Assembly (NCBI GenBank): GCA_024196135.1
Contig: JAMQCK010000007.1
Coordinates: 1 to 64,000 of the forward strand
From: Pleurotus ostreatus/Saccharomyces cerevisiae fusant
Lineage: Eukaryota; Opisthokonta
DNA length: 64,000 nucleotides
Direction: 5' to 3'
Made by a program: the position numbers and the translations under genes
Notes under the pieces: generated by a model
Seen by the model: only the letters and a program-made list of their open reading frames with translations
The model's database searches: none
Told to the model about the DNA's origin: nothing
In this document: in pieces, positions 22,612-34,700 of the stretch
Layout of the letters: each line of letters begins with the position of its first letter
How positions within the stretch are numbered: position 1 is the first letter of the stretch

Positions 22612-24590
22612 TCACGCACAACTCCCTCTCCACGACGTTCTCGCCACGCGGAGCTCCTGTCCAGCCAGCATCTCAAAGGGAAAGAACTTCCCTCGTAGTG
22701 CTAGCTTTTCCGTCATGGCCGACAGCTTCCCGCCCTCCTCGCGATGCATCTTGTATGCGAGAGACGCTATCGGCTTGTAAGCCCCCAAATACCATTGAAA
22801 CACCCTAAGCCGGGGACACGCTTCCGCCAACCGCCCAGCACAACGAGCGAACCCAGGCCGATGGCGCTGCATCCATATCTCGTCGAGGTCGATATCGTCC
22901 TGCCTCTCGACTTTTCTGCCCAGTATGCGGCTTAGCTCCCAGAGCAAGGCCGTCGCGCGGACGGAGTCTATCAAAAAGTCGAGGTGGTTGTCGAGGTTAT
23001 GCGCGAATTCCATCACGTAGGCGAGGTCCGACGGCAAGGTGGGCTCGTCGAGTAAGGGCACGGCTTCGTCGAAGTAGAAGGGTGTCTCCAACTCGTCCAT
23101 ACGACGTCCTTCAAGGTCGTGGTGGAAGGTAAAGGTCTCGAGGGACGACCATTGCCAGAGGACATCACATAGGCGCATCTTTCGCGATAGACTTAGCACT
23201 CGGGGCTGTAGCTTGTGTAGAAAGGGAACGTACCGTAAAGTCACGGAACGTCCTCTCGTTTTTGAACGTAGTGAACGCCACACTGGTGCCGTATTGACTG
23301 AAGGAAACAGCGAAATGACGGATATCCTGGAACGGAAAGTCGGCAGGTTGATCTAGAAGCGCGGCCAGGTGGTCCGTTGTGAGGTCGACGACTGTATCGG
23401 AGATACGTAGGCGAATGGCCAGCGAGTCCAGATGATACTGTGCATTGTCCTGTGCGCTGATAGTGCACTGCTTCGTGCGCACACAGGCAAACCCATCAAC
23501 TAGCAGCTCACGCCATGCGTGATGCTCGCTCCCCGTCGATGCTCCAGAGTCCAGTGCTACACGAGATCGCTTTCTAACTCGCCCGCAAATCGAGTCCATC
23601 ACCGCCCCAAGTTGGCAGTCGTCATATTGTCCCTTGAAGTCCGCGTTGACTTCTCTTAAGCCCGGGTGTTTTCTGACGATATCCAGAATATCCCGCGGCG
23701 TCAGGGAAGTCTTTCGCGTAGAGAATACGCGCAGGTGGGGATGGAGATCGTGAAGCTGGTTCACGATCGCAGCTGGCATCATGACGTCCCCTTGAAGGTG
23801 AAGCGTACGGAGTGACGGGCACGCGCGAGCTCGATGCGCCTGATCATATATTCCGTCGCCGACGTTATGCGAAGCCAAGGCTCTCCCCACCAGGCGGAAG
23901 GAAACGAGGTTTGAGAAGATTGACAAGTCTGGGTATCCATTGGAGTCAACCCATCGCATAGACAGGTGCTGAAGGTTGTTGCAGGTCTCGAGTAAGGGCA
24001 TGGTAGCAAGACTACACCCGATGGTAAGGGAGGTAAAGCTGCGGAGGTCCCAGGGAGTACTTCGGTCTGCGGTGAGCAGCTCCCAGCAGTAGTCGCCGAT
24101 GGATGAGAAGGGATGCGACTCTGGTACTTTCCAATCAACGATAGAGGGCTCCGCCGGGCTGATAAACAGGTGTCTGTAAGGGAGATTATGAGCTCACGAG
24201 AACGGTGAAGACGTGGTGGCAGACGCACCTGATATGTTGCTTGTACATAGGATTGCTTGCCAAAAGAGCTATGAAGCGTGCGAGTGGAGCGGGGGCAAGA
24301 ACGTATTCATCTCGAATCGCTTTCTTCACCGGAAGTATAGTTGTAGGGAAGAAATGCGGGAGAGCAAGGGTGCGTAGGCGGCGGTTAACGCGCGAGAGAA
24401 CACCGTAAGCCGATGGTCGACAATCAAGCCGCTCATGTTGAACAACGTAGCATAAGATTTGATCTATGAGTTCGTTTGGAAGAGCCTCAAGTAGTTTCGA
24501 AACTGTCATGGCCAGAGAAGATTGAGGAGGGAACGAAGCCACGGCGGGCACGCAAGGCGTGACGCGGCTCGAGCGGGCCGGATGTGCCAT
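22612..24590 (-). CDS. F-box protein, local family member F3
   Basis: Third member of the family and the most divergent. The F-box is 'LEALPNELIDQILCYV' with 'YGVLSRVNRRLRTLALPHFF'. An intron follows 'HIR', as in F4 and F5, then a middle domain ('PWDLRSFTSLTIGC', 'LHPHLRVFSTRKTSLTPRD'). A second intron follows 'FRDFT', and the last exon ends 'FPFEMLAGQELRVARTSWRGSCA'. Two starts are possible: the ATG at 24590, which adds 27 residues, or the ATG at 24509 (MTVSKLLEALPNEL), which matches the other paralogs better. It is head-to-head with the MYND gene at 24694, so both must share a promoter of only 100-190 bp. Confidence 0.8.
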
Positions 24591-24693
24591 GCCGTCACGC
24601 GAAAGAGAAAGGACAGCCTTTCACTCCTACCCCCACCACATATACCATCCTCTTTCTTCTCGCACCACCACATAGCGGCCATCTCAACCTACG

Positions 24694-26525
24694 ATGTCGT
24701 CGGCTCAGCAAGTAGCAAGACAGGTCCATGCTATCCTCGCCTCCGTCAGGACAGCGGATGCTCGGATACCAGGCGACCGTACCAATCTCACTGCCACCGG
24801 GACTCTCCTGCGCGCGCGACGGAAGCTCTGCGACTTTCTAGTCGAGCCCTCCACTGTGGACCCGAATCTTTGGACCCTTGATCATGAACCTATCCGCCGA
24901 ATCTACGAAGCCTTTCTTGCCCTCAGGGATGCGTTCGAGGTCTTTGACTCTTTTGACTCTGTCAAGCGCATGGATATCCCAACGAGTCCCACTGTAAAAT
25001 GCGTACGCATAATGTGGCCATGGATCGCGAAATGGCTTGACGTCTTCCTACCAACAAACAGTGGGATCGACACGAAAGGCTCGCACGGCGCCGTCCTCCA
25101 TCTGCTGTGCGCGATCCTCGAGGCCATCTTCATGCGAAAACCTTTCTTCGAAGATGTCATTGCAGAGACGCCATGGATCTATGCCTCTTTATACCGCCTC
25201 TGGCTCCGTCTCGACCACTATATAACCCCTGCGCTGATCAGGAGCATGCCCGAGATCGTAAACGTAGATGCGATGCTTTCCTTCGCTATCGCCGGTGGAA
25301 CTCGACTGGGCGTCGACGGTGTGATGCAACCGGGCTCGAAGGGGTACCGCGCGGACCCCTTAGCCATCGGCGGGGCTCTCGCTGTCGTACAAGATGCTAA
25401 TCGCTTCTACCGCCTCGCTATCCGAGCAGCCTTTCGTCTCCTCAGACGCCCCGCACTCACGCCTCCGAACTCGTTGGAAATCGCCCTGCAGACCCTCACA
25501 AGTCTCCCGCGCAGCGACAACATGCCAATGGCCACGCCCTCGCGCAAGGTCGCTCGCGCAGCTGTCCGCCTCCTTCGTGAAGTCCTGCTGAGGCACCGGA
25601 TGTACGGTGATGCGGTGCTCTTCGCCGCCCAGTTTCTCCATCAACTTTTCTGGACGACGAATGATAACAAGATGATGATCTGGTCCATTCGTGCTGGGGC
25701 ACTGCCCATGTTTCTTCTCGTCAACAAAGTACGACCGAACTTCCCCGCCGCGGCTTACCTCAAGTCGATCGCCTGTCAGACGATCTGCCCCGACGTGTTA
25801 CGCGCGGTTGTCAAATACAAGGGTGATTCGCTCGGGATCTTCAGAGATGCTGGCTTTGCGGATGAGGACGTATTGTCTCGGGTGGACGTGGTCGTTGACA
25901 CGCGCTGGAAGTTTCTACAGGGTCGCAAAGATGACCTGAGGGAGTGTGGGCACGACCAGGTATGCTCAGCGGATATCAAAAAGTATACGATGATGAATCC
26001 CTCTCCAGTGCAATGGGCCTGTGGGCCTGACCCGTCGCTGCCCATGCCACCAGATCGCGTACTGCTCGAAGGAATGCCAGCGTGCGGATTGGCCGCTGCA
26101 CAAGGAAGTCTGTTCACCCCCTATCATCGACGGTATGTGATGTGTCTGCCTATACCGCGCCAGCTCATCACGATTCAGGAATGCGAGATGTGCCAGGCCG
26201 AGAGATCGACTTCGCGGTTTTGTGCTCGGCTTTCCAAATATACGTACTGGGCAAAGAGTTCGCTGAGTACGTAGAAGGGCTGCGACATCAACATCGCCGT
26301 CTACGCCGCGCCAAGGTCATCGTCGACAACTCGCAGATACCCGTGAAGTTCGAGGTAGGGGTGGACATAGAAGGGGAAGGGACGGGGGATATTACGGTGC
26401 TGGGATTGGCCTATGTCAAGAGAGGGAGTGGCTTTTTCCTTGTGCGTCTGTTCGAGATGACGGCACAGGAGCTTGCAGAGAAGCACGAACTTGAAGACCT
26501 CCCGTATATTCCTTGGCTTGAGTAG
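24694..26525 (+). CDS. MYND-type zinc-finger protein (paralog 1, intact)
   Basis: Protein of about 560 residues with a long helical N-terminal part (exon 24694-25959) and a C-terminal MYND finger, probably a protein-interaction module. The finger lies across the second exon: 'ECGHDQC', then 'RRCPCHQIAYCSKECQ' and 'RADWPLHKEVC', containing the expected Cys/His ligands. Introns are at 25960-26008 and 26133-26178, both GT-AG. The last exon ends '...LEDLPYIPWLE'. The helical part resembles many basidiomycete MYND proteins of unknown role and could be an alpha-solenoid. The next gene is a decayed tandem copy. The 5' side is shared with F3. Function is unknown. Confidence 0.8.
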
Positions 26526-26812
26526 TACAATACGAAGATGCATGTTAGGCTGTAATATGCTCGTAACTTCTCGCTTTCACACAAGGTCGTCTCATCTAGT
26601 ACTAGTATTAGTTGAGGTAAGGGTTTCTCAATTTCTGCTCAGATCTTCGGGGCCGAGATCACGAGTCGAACCGTTTATCACGTGGTGTTGTTGACGTAAG
26701 CCAGAATTGCCACGCGCTTGCCTTGCTTCAACCCCGCCCTTCTTTTCGACCGCTGACCTGACCTGCCTGACTTTCTCGCAACGCGCTATACGCAAGTATC
26801 TCTCCGACTACT

Positions 26813-28663
26813 ATGAACTCAACCCGGCAAGCATCCAGAGAGATCATCAAAATCCTTGCCAAAGTCAAGGCAACAGACGCACGGAGAGCGTATCATCGTT
26901 CGGGGCCAGAGTTCACTCCTATCAAAGCGCTCCACTCCGCTCGAGAAAGACTCGATGACCTCCTCGTAGACCCTCTCTCCCTAGATCCAGCAGCGTGGAC
27001 TCTGAGCCACCACACCGTCCGACGAGCATACGAAGCATTCGTAGCCCTCATTGATGCATTCGACGCATTTGAAGGTCCTTTCGTAGTCGACGACTCCTAT
27101 TCTTGGTCCTATAACCAGATGCGCACGCATACTCTGGCCGTGCATAGCTAAATGGCTTGATGCCCTCCTGCCAGTCCGAGGCGTCATCAACCTGGAGGAT
27201 TCGCATGATGTCGTCCTCTCGAAGCTCTGCGCAACGCTGGAGATTCTGTTCAGGCGTATTGATCATCTTCGGGATGTCTTGGCGACCACACCTTGGATCT
27301 ATGCCACGGTATGCAAGCTAAGTCTCTATCTGCCGCGTTACACGCAAACGGACCCGGCCGCAAAGCGTGGAACGTTATACGTGATGGATACCGATTCCAA
27401 GCTCAGCTTCGTGCTGTTTTTCGCGACCGAGCTCAAGGGCCCCTCGAGCAAGGATAGGGGACCCACCCTGGACCCCCTTGTGCATCAGGGCATCTTGGAA
27501 GCGGTTGGCCGCGATCTTGAGCTTCTCTACCACCTCGCCCTTCGACAGATATTCCGCATTCTCGCCTACTCTCTTTCACCTGTCCGTTCATTGACAGCCA
27601 GTATCAAGGCCCTCACTCGGATCGCCTCCCGAGGGCTAACTCTGCCTCAGCCAAGCCGCCGAGTCTCTCGCGCAGCTGTCCACCTTCTTCGGGAGTTGCT
27701 GGGCCAGCGCCGGTTGCCAGATATCGCCGCATACGCCTCCGAACTGCTTTGCACCATCCTCTCCACTGTGACCGATGATCGCATGCTGGCTTGGGCACTG
27801 CGCGACGGTGCGCTTCCTCTCCTTGCACACATGAGTCGAGTGCAGCAGGCAGGCGCAGCGGCGGCATATCTGAAGATGATTGCCAGTCAGACCATCTCTC
27901 CTCGTGTGCTGCGCGCGCTCGCCCACGGTAATTGCGGCAAACCGCGTTCATTACGCGGGGCTGGGTTTGCACATGAGCAGACGCTGGAAGAAGTGGATGC
28001 TGTCATTGCGGAGAGGTGGCTCAGCTTGCAAGCCAGGAACAAGCGCCTGAAGAGATGTGCATTCGAAAAGGTATGTCCACATCGATTTATCTGTGGTGCC
28101 ATTCGATAACGATTGACATACAACTTGTAGTGTTCCTCACCGGCTGGGGTACTTCATCGGTGCTCATGCTTCCTGGTTGCGTATCGCTCCCCGGACTGTC
28201 AGCGCCGTCATTGGCGTAGCCATAGAATCATCTGCATGCCGCGGCACCTCAGACCTAAGGCCGGCAGACAGCCAGCTATAATTGACGGTATGACACAGAC
28301 GGCCCATCTGAGCCCCTTGTGTTTGCTCATTCTCCCCTTTGTATAGGCATCAAAGACGTGCCACAGTCGGAGATCAACTTAGTCACCATGTGTGCGGTCT
28401 CATGCCTGTATATGGCTGCCCCGACGATTCTCGCAAAACTCGAGCAGGCACGAGAACAGCCTCTCACTAAACGCATCAAACTCGTCGTCGACTTCTCCTA
28501 CATCCCGGAGGTCCCTCGCATCTCTGTGGAGACCGAGGACAGCGCTAGCGAGATCTGGGTGCTAGCATCTGCTCATGTTCGCCATGGGAAAGGTTTCTAC
28601 AATGTCCTCCTCTACGAGAAGACACTCAAGGACGTATTGATGGAGTATGGTCAGCTGCAGTGA
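26813..28663 (+). pseudogene. MYND-type zinc-finger paralog 2, apparently broken
   Basis: Tandem copy of the gene at 24694, alignable along its whole length (for example 'TPWIYATVCKLSLYL' against 'TPWIYASLYRLWLRL', and 'AAAYLKMIASQTISPRVLRA' against 'AAAYLKSIACQTICPDVLRA'). The first frame runs from the ATG to 'FEGPF' near 27083. Homology then continues in the +1 frame ('PITRCARILWPCIAKWLDAL') with no GT-AG pair that would restore phase. Paralog 1 has no intron there. In the finger, the Cys of 'AYCSKECQ' is Arg here ('AYRSPDCQ', CGC at 28185), removing a zinc ligand. Introns around the finger and the last exon ('IKDVPQSEINLV' to 'YGQLQ') are preserved. A sequencing error could explain the shift but not also the lost ligand. 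Confidence 0.7.
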
Positions 28664-29065
28664 CTACGGCTCAGTGGCGAGATACGCACGGCGACCTGCA
28701 ATGTCACTTTTGAACGTGTGCTACCACCTGCAAGGTACTCTCATTCGTCGGGACGCTGAGGGGAGCGTGCCCAGGCCTGTCCAACTGCAAGAAGCGCAAC
28801 AATCGCCAGTGACCCCAGCCGAAGCATGCACCGTATACCTTGCACAGCAGACTACGTTCAGATAAATGATACAAAGATGAATAGAACAATTAGTACGGAA
28901 AGTATTCGTTCGTTCGTAGCGTTGCGATACAGATGTGAGAGGGACCTCTCCAAGCACCGCCTCTGCACGACACCACCCGCGTCCTCTACAGCGACCAAAC
29001 CACCTTACACGACGGCTCAATGGCCATTGACGGTATCTTTGCCGTCCTTCAATGGCCGAAGGGCC
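28664..29065. other. 3' intergenic between convergent genes
   Basis: Space between the ends of the MYND paralog and the Ran-binding gene. Nothing coding could be supported. Confidence 0.5.
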
Positions 29066-31279
29066 CTATACAACGTCACCCGCATCCTCGACAGCCGTGG
29101 CCCGATGGCGGGGAGCCGCGCGAGATTCACGTCGGCCGTTACCTCCATTGCGCTCCAAGTAAGCTGCAGGGTCCTTCGCCGCATCCGCGAGCTCTACCAA
29201 GTTCGAGGTCTCCTTCATCTACACGTTGGGTGAGCGCGCAGTCTCAAAGAGACGATAGACAATCATGGATACGTACTCGGAAAGCGTAGTTATCGATGCC
29301 CGTGCCGGTCGCAACAGAGAGCGACAGATACCGCGTATCATTCTTGTTGACCTCGCACTTCGCGATGGAGGTGACGGAGACGTTGAGCAGGAGGTTGTGA
29401 ACGGTGTCCTTGCGCATGACTGGCGATGTTTAGCAAGTGTTACATGATACTTGGAGCGAACTCACTGATGCGAGCATTCTTCCTATCCTCGCGCTTGACA
29501 TTGATCTTCATAATGCCGGTACCACGTTCCTTGTACGCATCGCCGTCCATGAAGAATAGCTTGCCGCGTCCTGCAAAGACGACATCCTCGTCCTCTTCAC
29601 CAGTCATGACTATATCGTTGTCAGTGCGCGGTTACGGGAAAACGATGCAATATAGCTCACTTTCTTGCTCCTTCAGCTGCAGCTTCGCCTTCTTTTCATC
29701 TTCATCGGACCCTTCCGTATCTTTCCCTGCGCGTAGCTTATCCTGGAAGGCCTTGGCCTTGTCCGCCTCGTCTGCGTTCTCGGCTTCGTCCGTGGAAGGC
29801 GTGGTCGAGCCGGAATCCGACTTGCCAGCCTTCCCGGCAGCGCCATTGATCTTGGCGGCGATGGCAAAGGGACTCGCAGTAGCATAGGCGGAGAATGCAG
29901 TCGACTTGATACTGGAGATGGGCGCCGACCGTTCGGGGGTGTTCGGCCGCTCAATGACGGACGCAGTGCCGAAGACATGCGGCTTGTTGCGCGCGACGGT
30001 GGCGAACGGAGATGCATCTCCCACAAGGCGGGCGAAGCCGGACTTGGCGAAGGGATCTTTGGAGGTAGACGGCGTAGACGCATTGGACGGAGTAGAGGGA
30101 ATGCTGGGAGTAGCAGGAGGTGGGGAAGCCGTTGTTCCGAATTTGGGTGGAGCCTTCACGGAGGCAAATGGCGAAGTGGCCGAAGCATACTGCATAAAGC
30201 CCTGCGCCCTGTTGAGCAAAGAGGAAGAGACTGTACACACAGAACACACCTTGCTCACTGGCTTGACATCTTTCTTCTCGATCTTCTTGGGTTTCTCCTC
30301 AGGCGGTGGCGTAATGCGCTTAGGTTCGCGAGGGTTCTGATCAACTTCATCATCCTCGCGGGAGCGCTTGAGTGAGTCGATAGAACGCCGTGGAGTAGCA
30401 TCGACAGTGGGAGCTTGCTCTGGCGGGGGTGTCGGCCTCTTCTTTTCCCGAGGATTCTGGTCATCATCCGGATCGTCACGAGAACGCTTGAGTGTCTCGA
30501 TTGGCGTCGAGGGCCCCTCGCTGGCGCCGCGGTCCACCAGCTTGCGCTTGCGCGGCTGCTGCGCCTTCTCCTCCTTCATTGATGCGTCCGACACGCGACG
30601 CGACGGCGGCTGGGAGCCACTTGCGGAGCCCATCACCACGCTCGCTGGCTTCTGGGACGCGGGCGAATTAGAGCGGCCCGACACGCTGAGCATGTCGGCA
30701 TCGTCGTGCTTGGGCACGGGGTTGGCGTTATCGGATGGGGCGTCGGTGGCCTGCTGGTCGACTGCCGGGTTGGGTGGAGACTGGCGCTCGTTATTCTGCC
30801 AGGTGAGATCTTCCACGCCACGCCTGATCTGCCGAACGGCCTGTTCCTGGCGGGGTGAGCTGCTGAGGCCTTTGGGGGAGTTGGAGCGCGACCGCGAGGC
30901 GGAGCGGCTGGGGCTGGTCTCCTCCTCTGGGTGGGCATCGAGCGCAATCTTGTTCTTCTTCATCGGGGCTTGTTGATCATTCACGTTCACGCTGCCGGCC
31001 TGAGCACCACGAGTGTCAGCCTGTGTGATCGATGCATCCACAATCCGACTCACAGTGGATGACACACATGCCGGCGCTGGTTCAAGGGACACTTCTCTTT
31101 CTCGTTTGCGGGCGGTCTTGGAACCTGGACCTGCGTCACCAACACTGCGATGCGGTCGCGCACGATAAGTGCATACCTGAGGCTGCGACGCCGTCGGCTG
31201 GCTCTGGGCTTGATGGTGGTGTAGGCTTGGTGGTGTCGCGCGCGTTAGCGGGAGCGGGAGGTTGGGTAGAGTCGGCCAT
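29066..31279 (-). CDS. Ran-binding protein, Yrb2/RanBP3 type
   Basis: Nuclear Ran-binding cofactor for Crm1-dependent export. The N-terminal 350 or so residues are disordered and charged, with basic patches such as 'QPRKRKLVDRG', a repeated unit ('SLKRSREDDEVDQNPREPKR' against 'TLKRSRDDPDDDQNPREKKR'), and several short 'SPFA' motifs (for example 'DASPFATVAR' and 'ATASPFAIAAK') in place of FG repeats. The C-terminal RanBD reads 'TGEEDEDVVFAGRGKLFFMD', 'YKERGTGIMKINVKRED' and 'MRKDTVHNLLLNVSV'. The protein ends 'VEDAGDVV'. The start is ATG at 31279 (MADSTQPPAPAN), joined by a 47 bp intron. The 31350 opening codon of the long frame is TTG. The Yrb2/RanBP3 assignment rather than Nup50 rests on the long basic N-terminus and single C-terminal RanBD. 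Confidence 0.82.
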
Positions 31280-31742
31280 TGCTGCCGTCGTCGTCGGGGT
31301 TCGCGACAAGAACGATGCCCGCTTTTGGCCAGTCCCTGGAAATTCGGCAAACGCCGAGACCCCGGTCTATGCGCGGCCGGTCATGGCTTCATTGTTCTGA
31401 CACACAATAGACGAATCGCGCGATGCTGACGGTATTGTTCTCTACTGACGCACGTTAAATAACCGTAGAGGCGGGGTGGTGAAGTATCTACTCGTAACAG
31501 TACATCTGGTAAGATTAGACTCGTCAACCAGAGCGACACGCAGGATGCAGCTGGTAGAACATGAGCAAGACATGGACTTGCCAAGAGGCATGATTAATAG
31601 CGAATACTTAGTCCCCAGGTATTCCGACAGAGCAATAGTAGTACACAGCAAGTAAGACAAGCACACGAGTCCCAGATATCGGACAGCAACAAGAAGAGAG
31701 GATGGATGGTCGAACAATTGAATGGTTGGATGGTCAATGCGG
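31280..31742. other. intergenic between the Ran-binding and histidine-kinase genes
   Basis: 5' side of the Ran-binding gene and 3' side of the kinase. It is AT-richer than its surroundings, and no gene was seen. Confidence 0.5.
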
Positions 31743-34700
31743 TTATTGTGATGGGGGAAGGTCCAAGCGCGAACTGGACTGGGATCGCGACGATGACGAT
31801 GCTGGTGGAGGTTGAAGCTCCGGCGGTGGTCGCATAGGGATGGGTATAGGGGCTGTACGCGCCCTGCGCCTCTCCCTTGCAGCTGCAAGCACCTCCAGTA
31901 GTGTATCCTTCGTCGTTGGCTTGGTGTACACCCGGTCGACCCCTGCATCGATGAATTCTTTTTGGTCTGCACAAACCAGTCAACACGCCGCGCTTCAGCA
32001 ACCGCAACACGTTGACTCACCTTGCACCATCGCGTTCCCAGTCAATCCCACCACGAAGTCTCGCCTCCTCGCCCGCCGCAAGTACTTCGCCACCTTCGTC
32101 CCAAACAACCTCGGCATCTGATTGTCCAACAAGACCAGCGCGAACGGACCCTCTTCCGCCTCACGCGGCTCTCCATGGATACTGTCCGCCGCGCCGGTCT
32201 CCGTGAACCTCCGCTCGAACTCGTCCAGCCCCTTTTCAGACCACGGCGTTCCGGTTGACCCTGGTGTGCCAACCGGCACGGGCACGCCCAGCACCTCCAG
32301 CGCGTTCATCCCATCGTAGGCCGTTGTCACGTCGCACCCAAGGCGCTGCAGTGTTCGCACCATGACGCTTCTTGTCACATCGTCGTCCTCGACGACCAGG
32401 ACAGGAAGACCAGACGGCGAAGGCGAAGGACGCGACCGTAACGAGCTGCCCGCCGGCGTGTCATCTTGAGCGACAGAACCGTTGGCCCGCGATGTCTCGC
32501 CGCTGGAATATGCTGCATCGCCGTTTGCTTGCGCCGCATCTGGGAACGTCTCGCCATATGCTCGCACGGTCAAGCCGCTATCCTCACGGGCCACACCATC
32601 CTTCCACACTGCGACACCGTCCTCCCGTGGTCCCGCCGCGTCCTCACGGACTGCTTCCGCGCCTTCGGGGAAATACGAGCCGCTGGCGTCCGACTTTCGG
32701 CGATGCGAGCCTGCCGCGCCCGAGTCGTCCATTGACGAAGGACTGCAGCTCGTCCATAGGCTCGATGACACCTGCGATCCTCGTCTAAGCTGTGCCGAAG
32801 GTCGTCGAGTGTGTCCACCACGTCTTGACGGTGGCAAGGAGATGTTGACGTGTCCGGCTGCAATGAATTCATCAGTATTGCAGATTATGAAGGGTCAGTC
32901 TCCACTCACCCTGCTCCATCAACCCCTTCATCGCCGCCGACGACTGCGCCTCGCTCAACTTGATCTGGCTCGGACGCAGCGCATACGGTTCATGCCCACT
33001 CGCATTTACCGCCGGATCCTTGCCCGGCACGTCTGCCATGAGCACCTCCAGCTCCTTGCGCGGGATGCGATTGCCTACGCCAAGAGGTACGTCGAACCAG
33101 AAAGTCGAACCCTCCCCAACTTTAGACTTCACACCAAGGCGGCCGCCCCATTGCTTGACGATGGAGCGTACGAGCGCGAGACCGAGGCCGCTGCCCTTGC
33201 CACCTTGCTGAATACCGAGAGAAGTTTGATTGAAAGGAGCTGGAAGCGGCGTCAGAGACGAGGGCAATGCGCAAAAGTCGGCGACACGTACAGAACAGCT
33301 TGCCCTGCATGATGTCCTCGCGCTTGATGCCCACACCCGTGTCCGAGATCTCGACGCGTACAAGGATCCGGTCCGCATCTGACAGCGAGACGCTGCCCAT
33401 CCCGCGATTGTGCTCCTCCAGATGAACCGTGGAGAGCGGAGCCTGACCATTGACGTCCTCCACAACCGTGCTATCCGTCCGCATGGTTGACAGCGGATCC
33501 CTCTGCGGCTTCAGCAGCCGAGTCGTGAGCGTCAGGCTTCCTCCTTCTGGCGTGAACTTGCAGGCGTTGCTGGTGAGGTTTGTAATGACCTGGCGCAGGC
33601 GGGCTTGATCACCGACAACGAAGCCATCGTATTGGTCGTTCCGTTCGCGCTCGTCCAGTTCCTCGGGCGTCTTGCCTAGAGCGCGGTACGCGGCATGTCG
33701 GGCGACCTACTTTCATGAGATACAACACGCGTTATAAGTTGGGCGTGACGAACCTTGTCAATGTTAGGGTCCACGTTAACCTTGAACCTAAGGTTGCGCG
33801 CGTTCGTCGCGATCTCCAAGGGGACAATAAGCGATCGCACGGCCTGGTGAAAGGCGAAAGGCTGCATTCTGGTCAGCCGATGCGACAGAAACCGGGATCC
33901 AGGAAACATACTGCATTGGCGAACTCGAACCGTCCGCTGTCCAGTCGATTACTGCAGCCTACCTTTAATGAACTGCTAAATTCATACGAGAGACTTTACT
34001 CACAAATCAAGGACGTCATTCAAAACTGCAGAAAAAAGCGTGAGCAAGGTCTGCATAGACAAGTGCTGGTATCGACGTACCCTGAGACATGTTGTTGAGG
34101 CCACCCTTCAGCGCCTCGAAGTCTTCGCGACTCTGATCATCGATGACGCCAGTGGCCTCGATGTTCTGGACGGCGAGAACTAGGGCTGTATCAGTCACCG
34201 GTATGGTGCGGCTTGGCAGAGAACTCACAAGCAACGTTCAAGGGTACTCTGACCTGTGCTTCGGAAATTAGGTCGCGGACGAGGATGCCTTGGAGAAATT
34301 ACTTATCATGGAAGACATAGCTGGAGAATGATCAGCATAAGTCGGATATGATTCTCGAGGACGCAACATACCTGGTCAGCCGAGCCTTCGACTCATACGC
34401 CTTCGTCCGTTGGTATTGGGCTGTAGGCAAATGTGAGGCGATGTTGGAAAGGTACGCGGCGCGTACTAACCAGCGATTACGTCCTGCACGCCCGTCAGTA
34501 GTGCTTACAGATACCGAGAAGACACAAACGTACCCGGTACTGCTTCCGTAACCTCGTTCTCATCTTGAAGAGACGACGCTCGGACTACGATACAGCATCA
34601 GTCAGGCCATTCGGGCGGAGGAAGCGAAAGCGCGTACGTCTTCTCGGTGATAATGCAGGATCAACAGGACTATATCGAGGTCAGTATCAAGGTGCGCGTG

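Noticed and set aside
28826..29233. 135-codon plus-strand frame
   Set aside because: Its right part is the reverse of the last Ran-binding exon, and the left part has no support.
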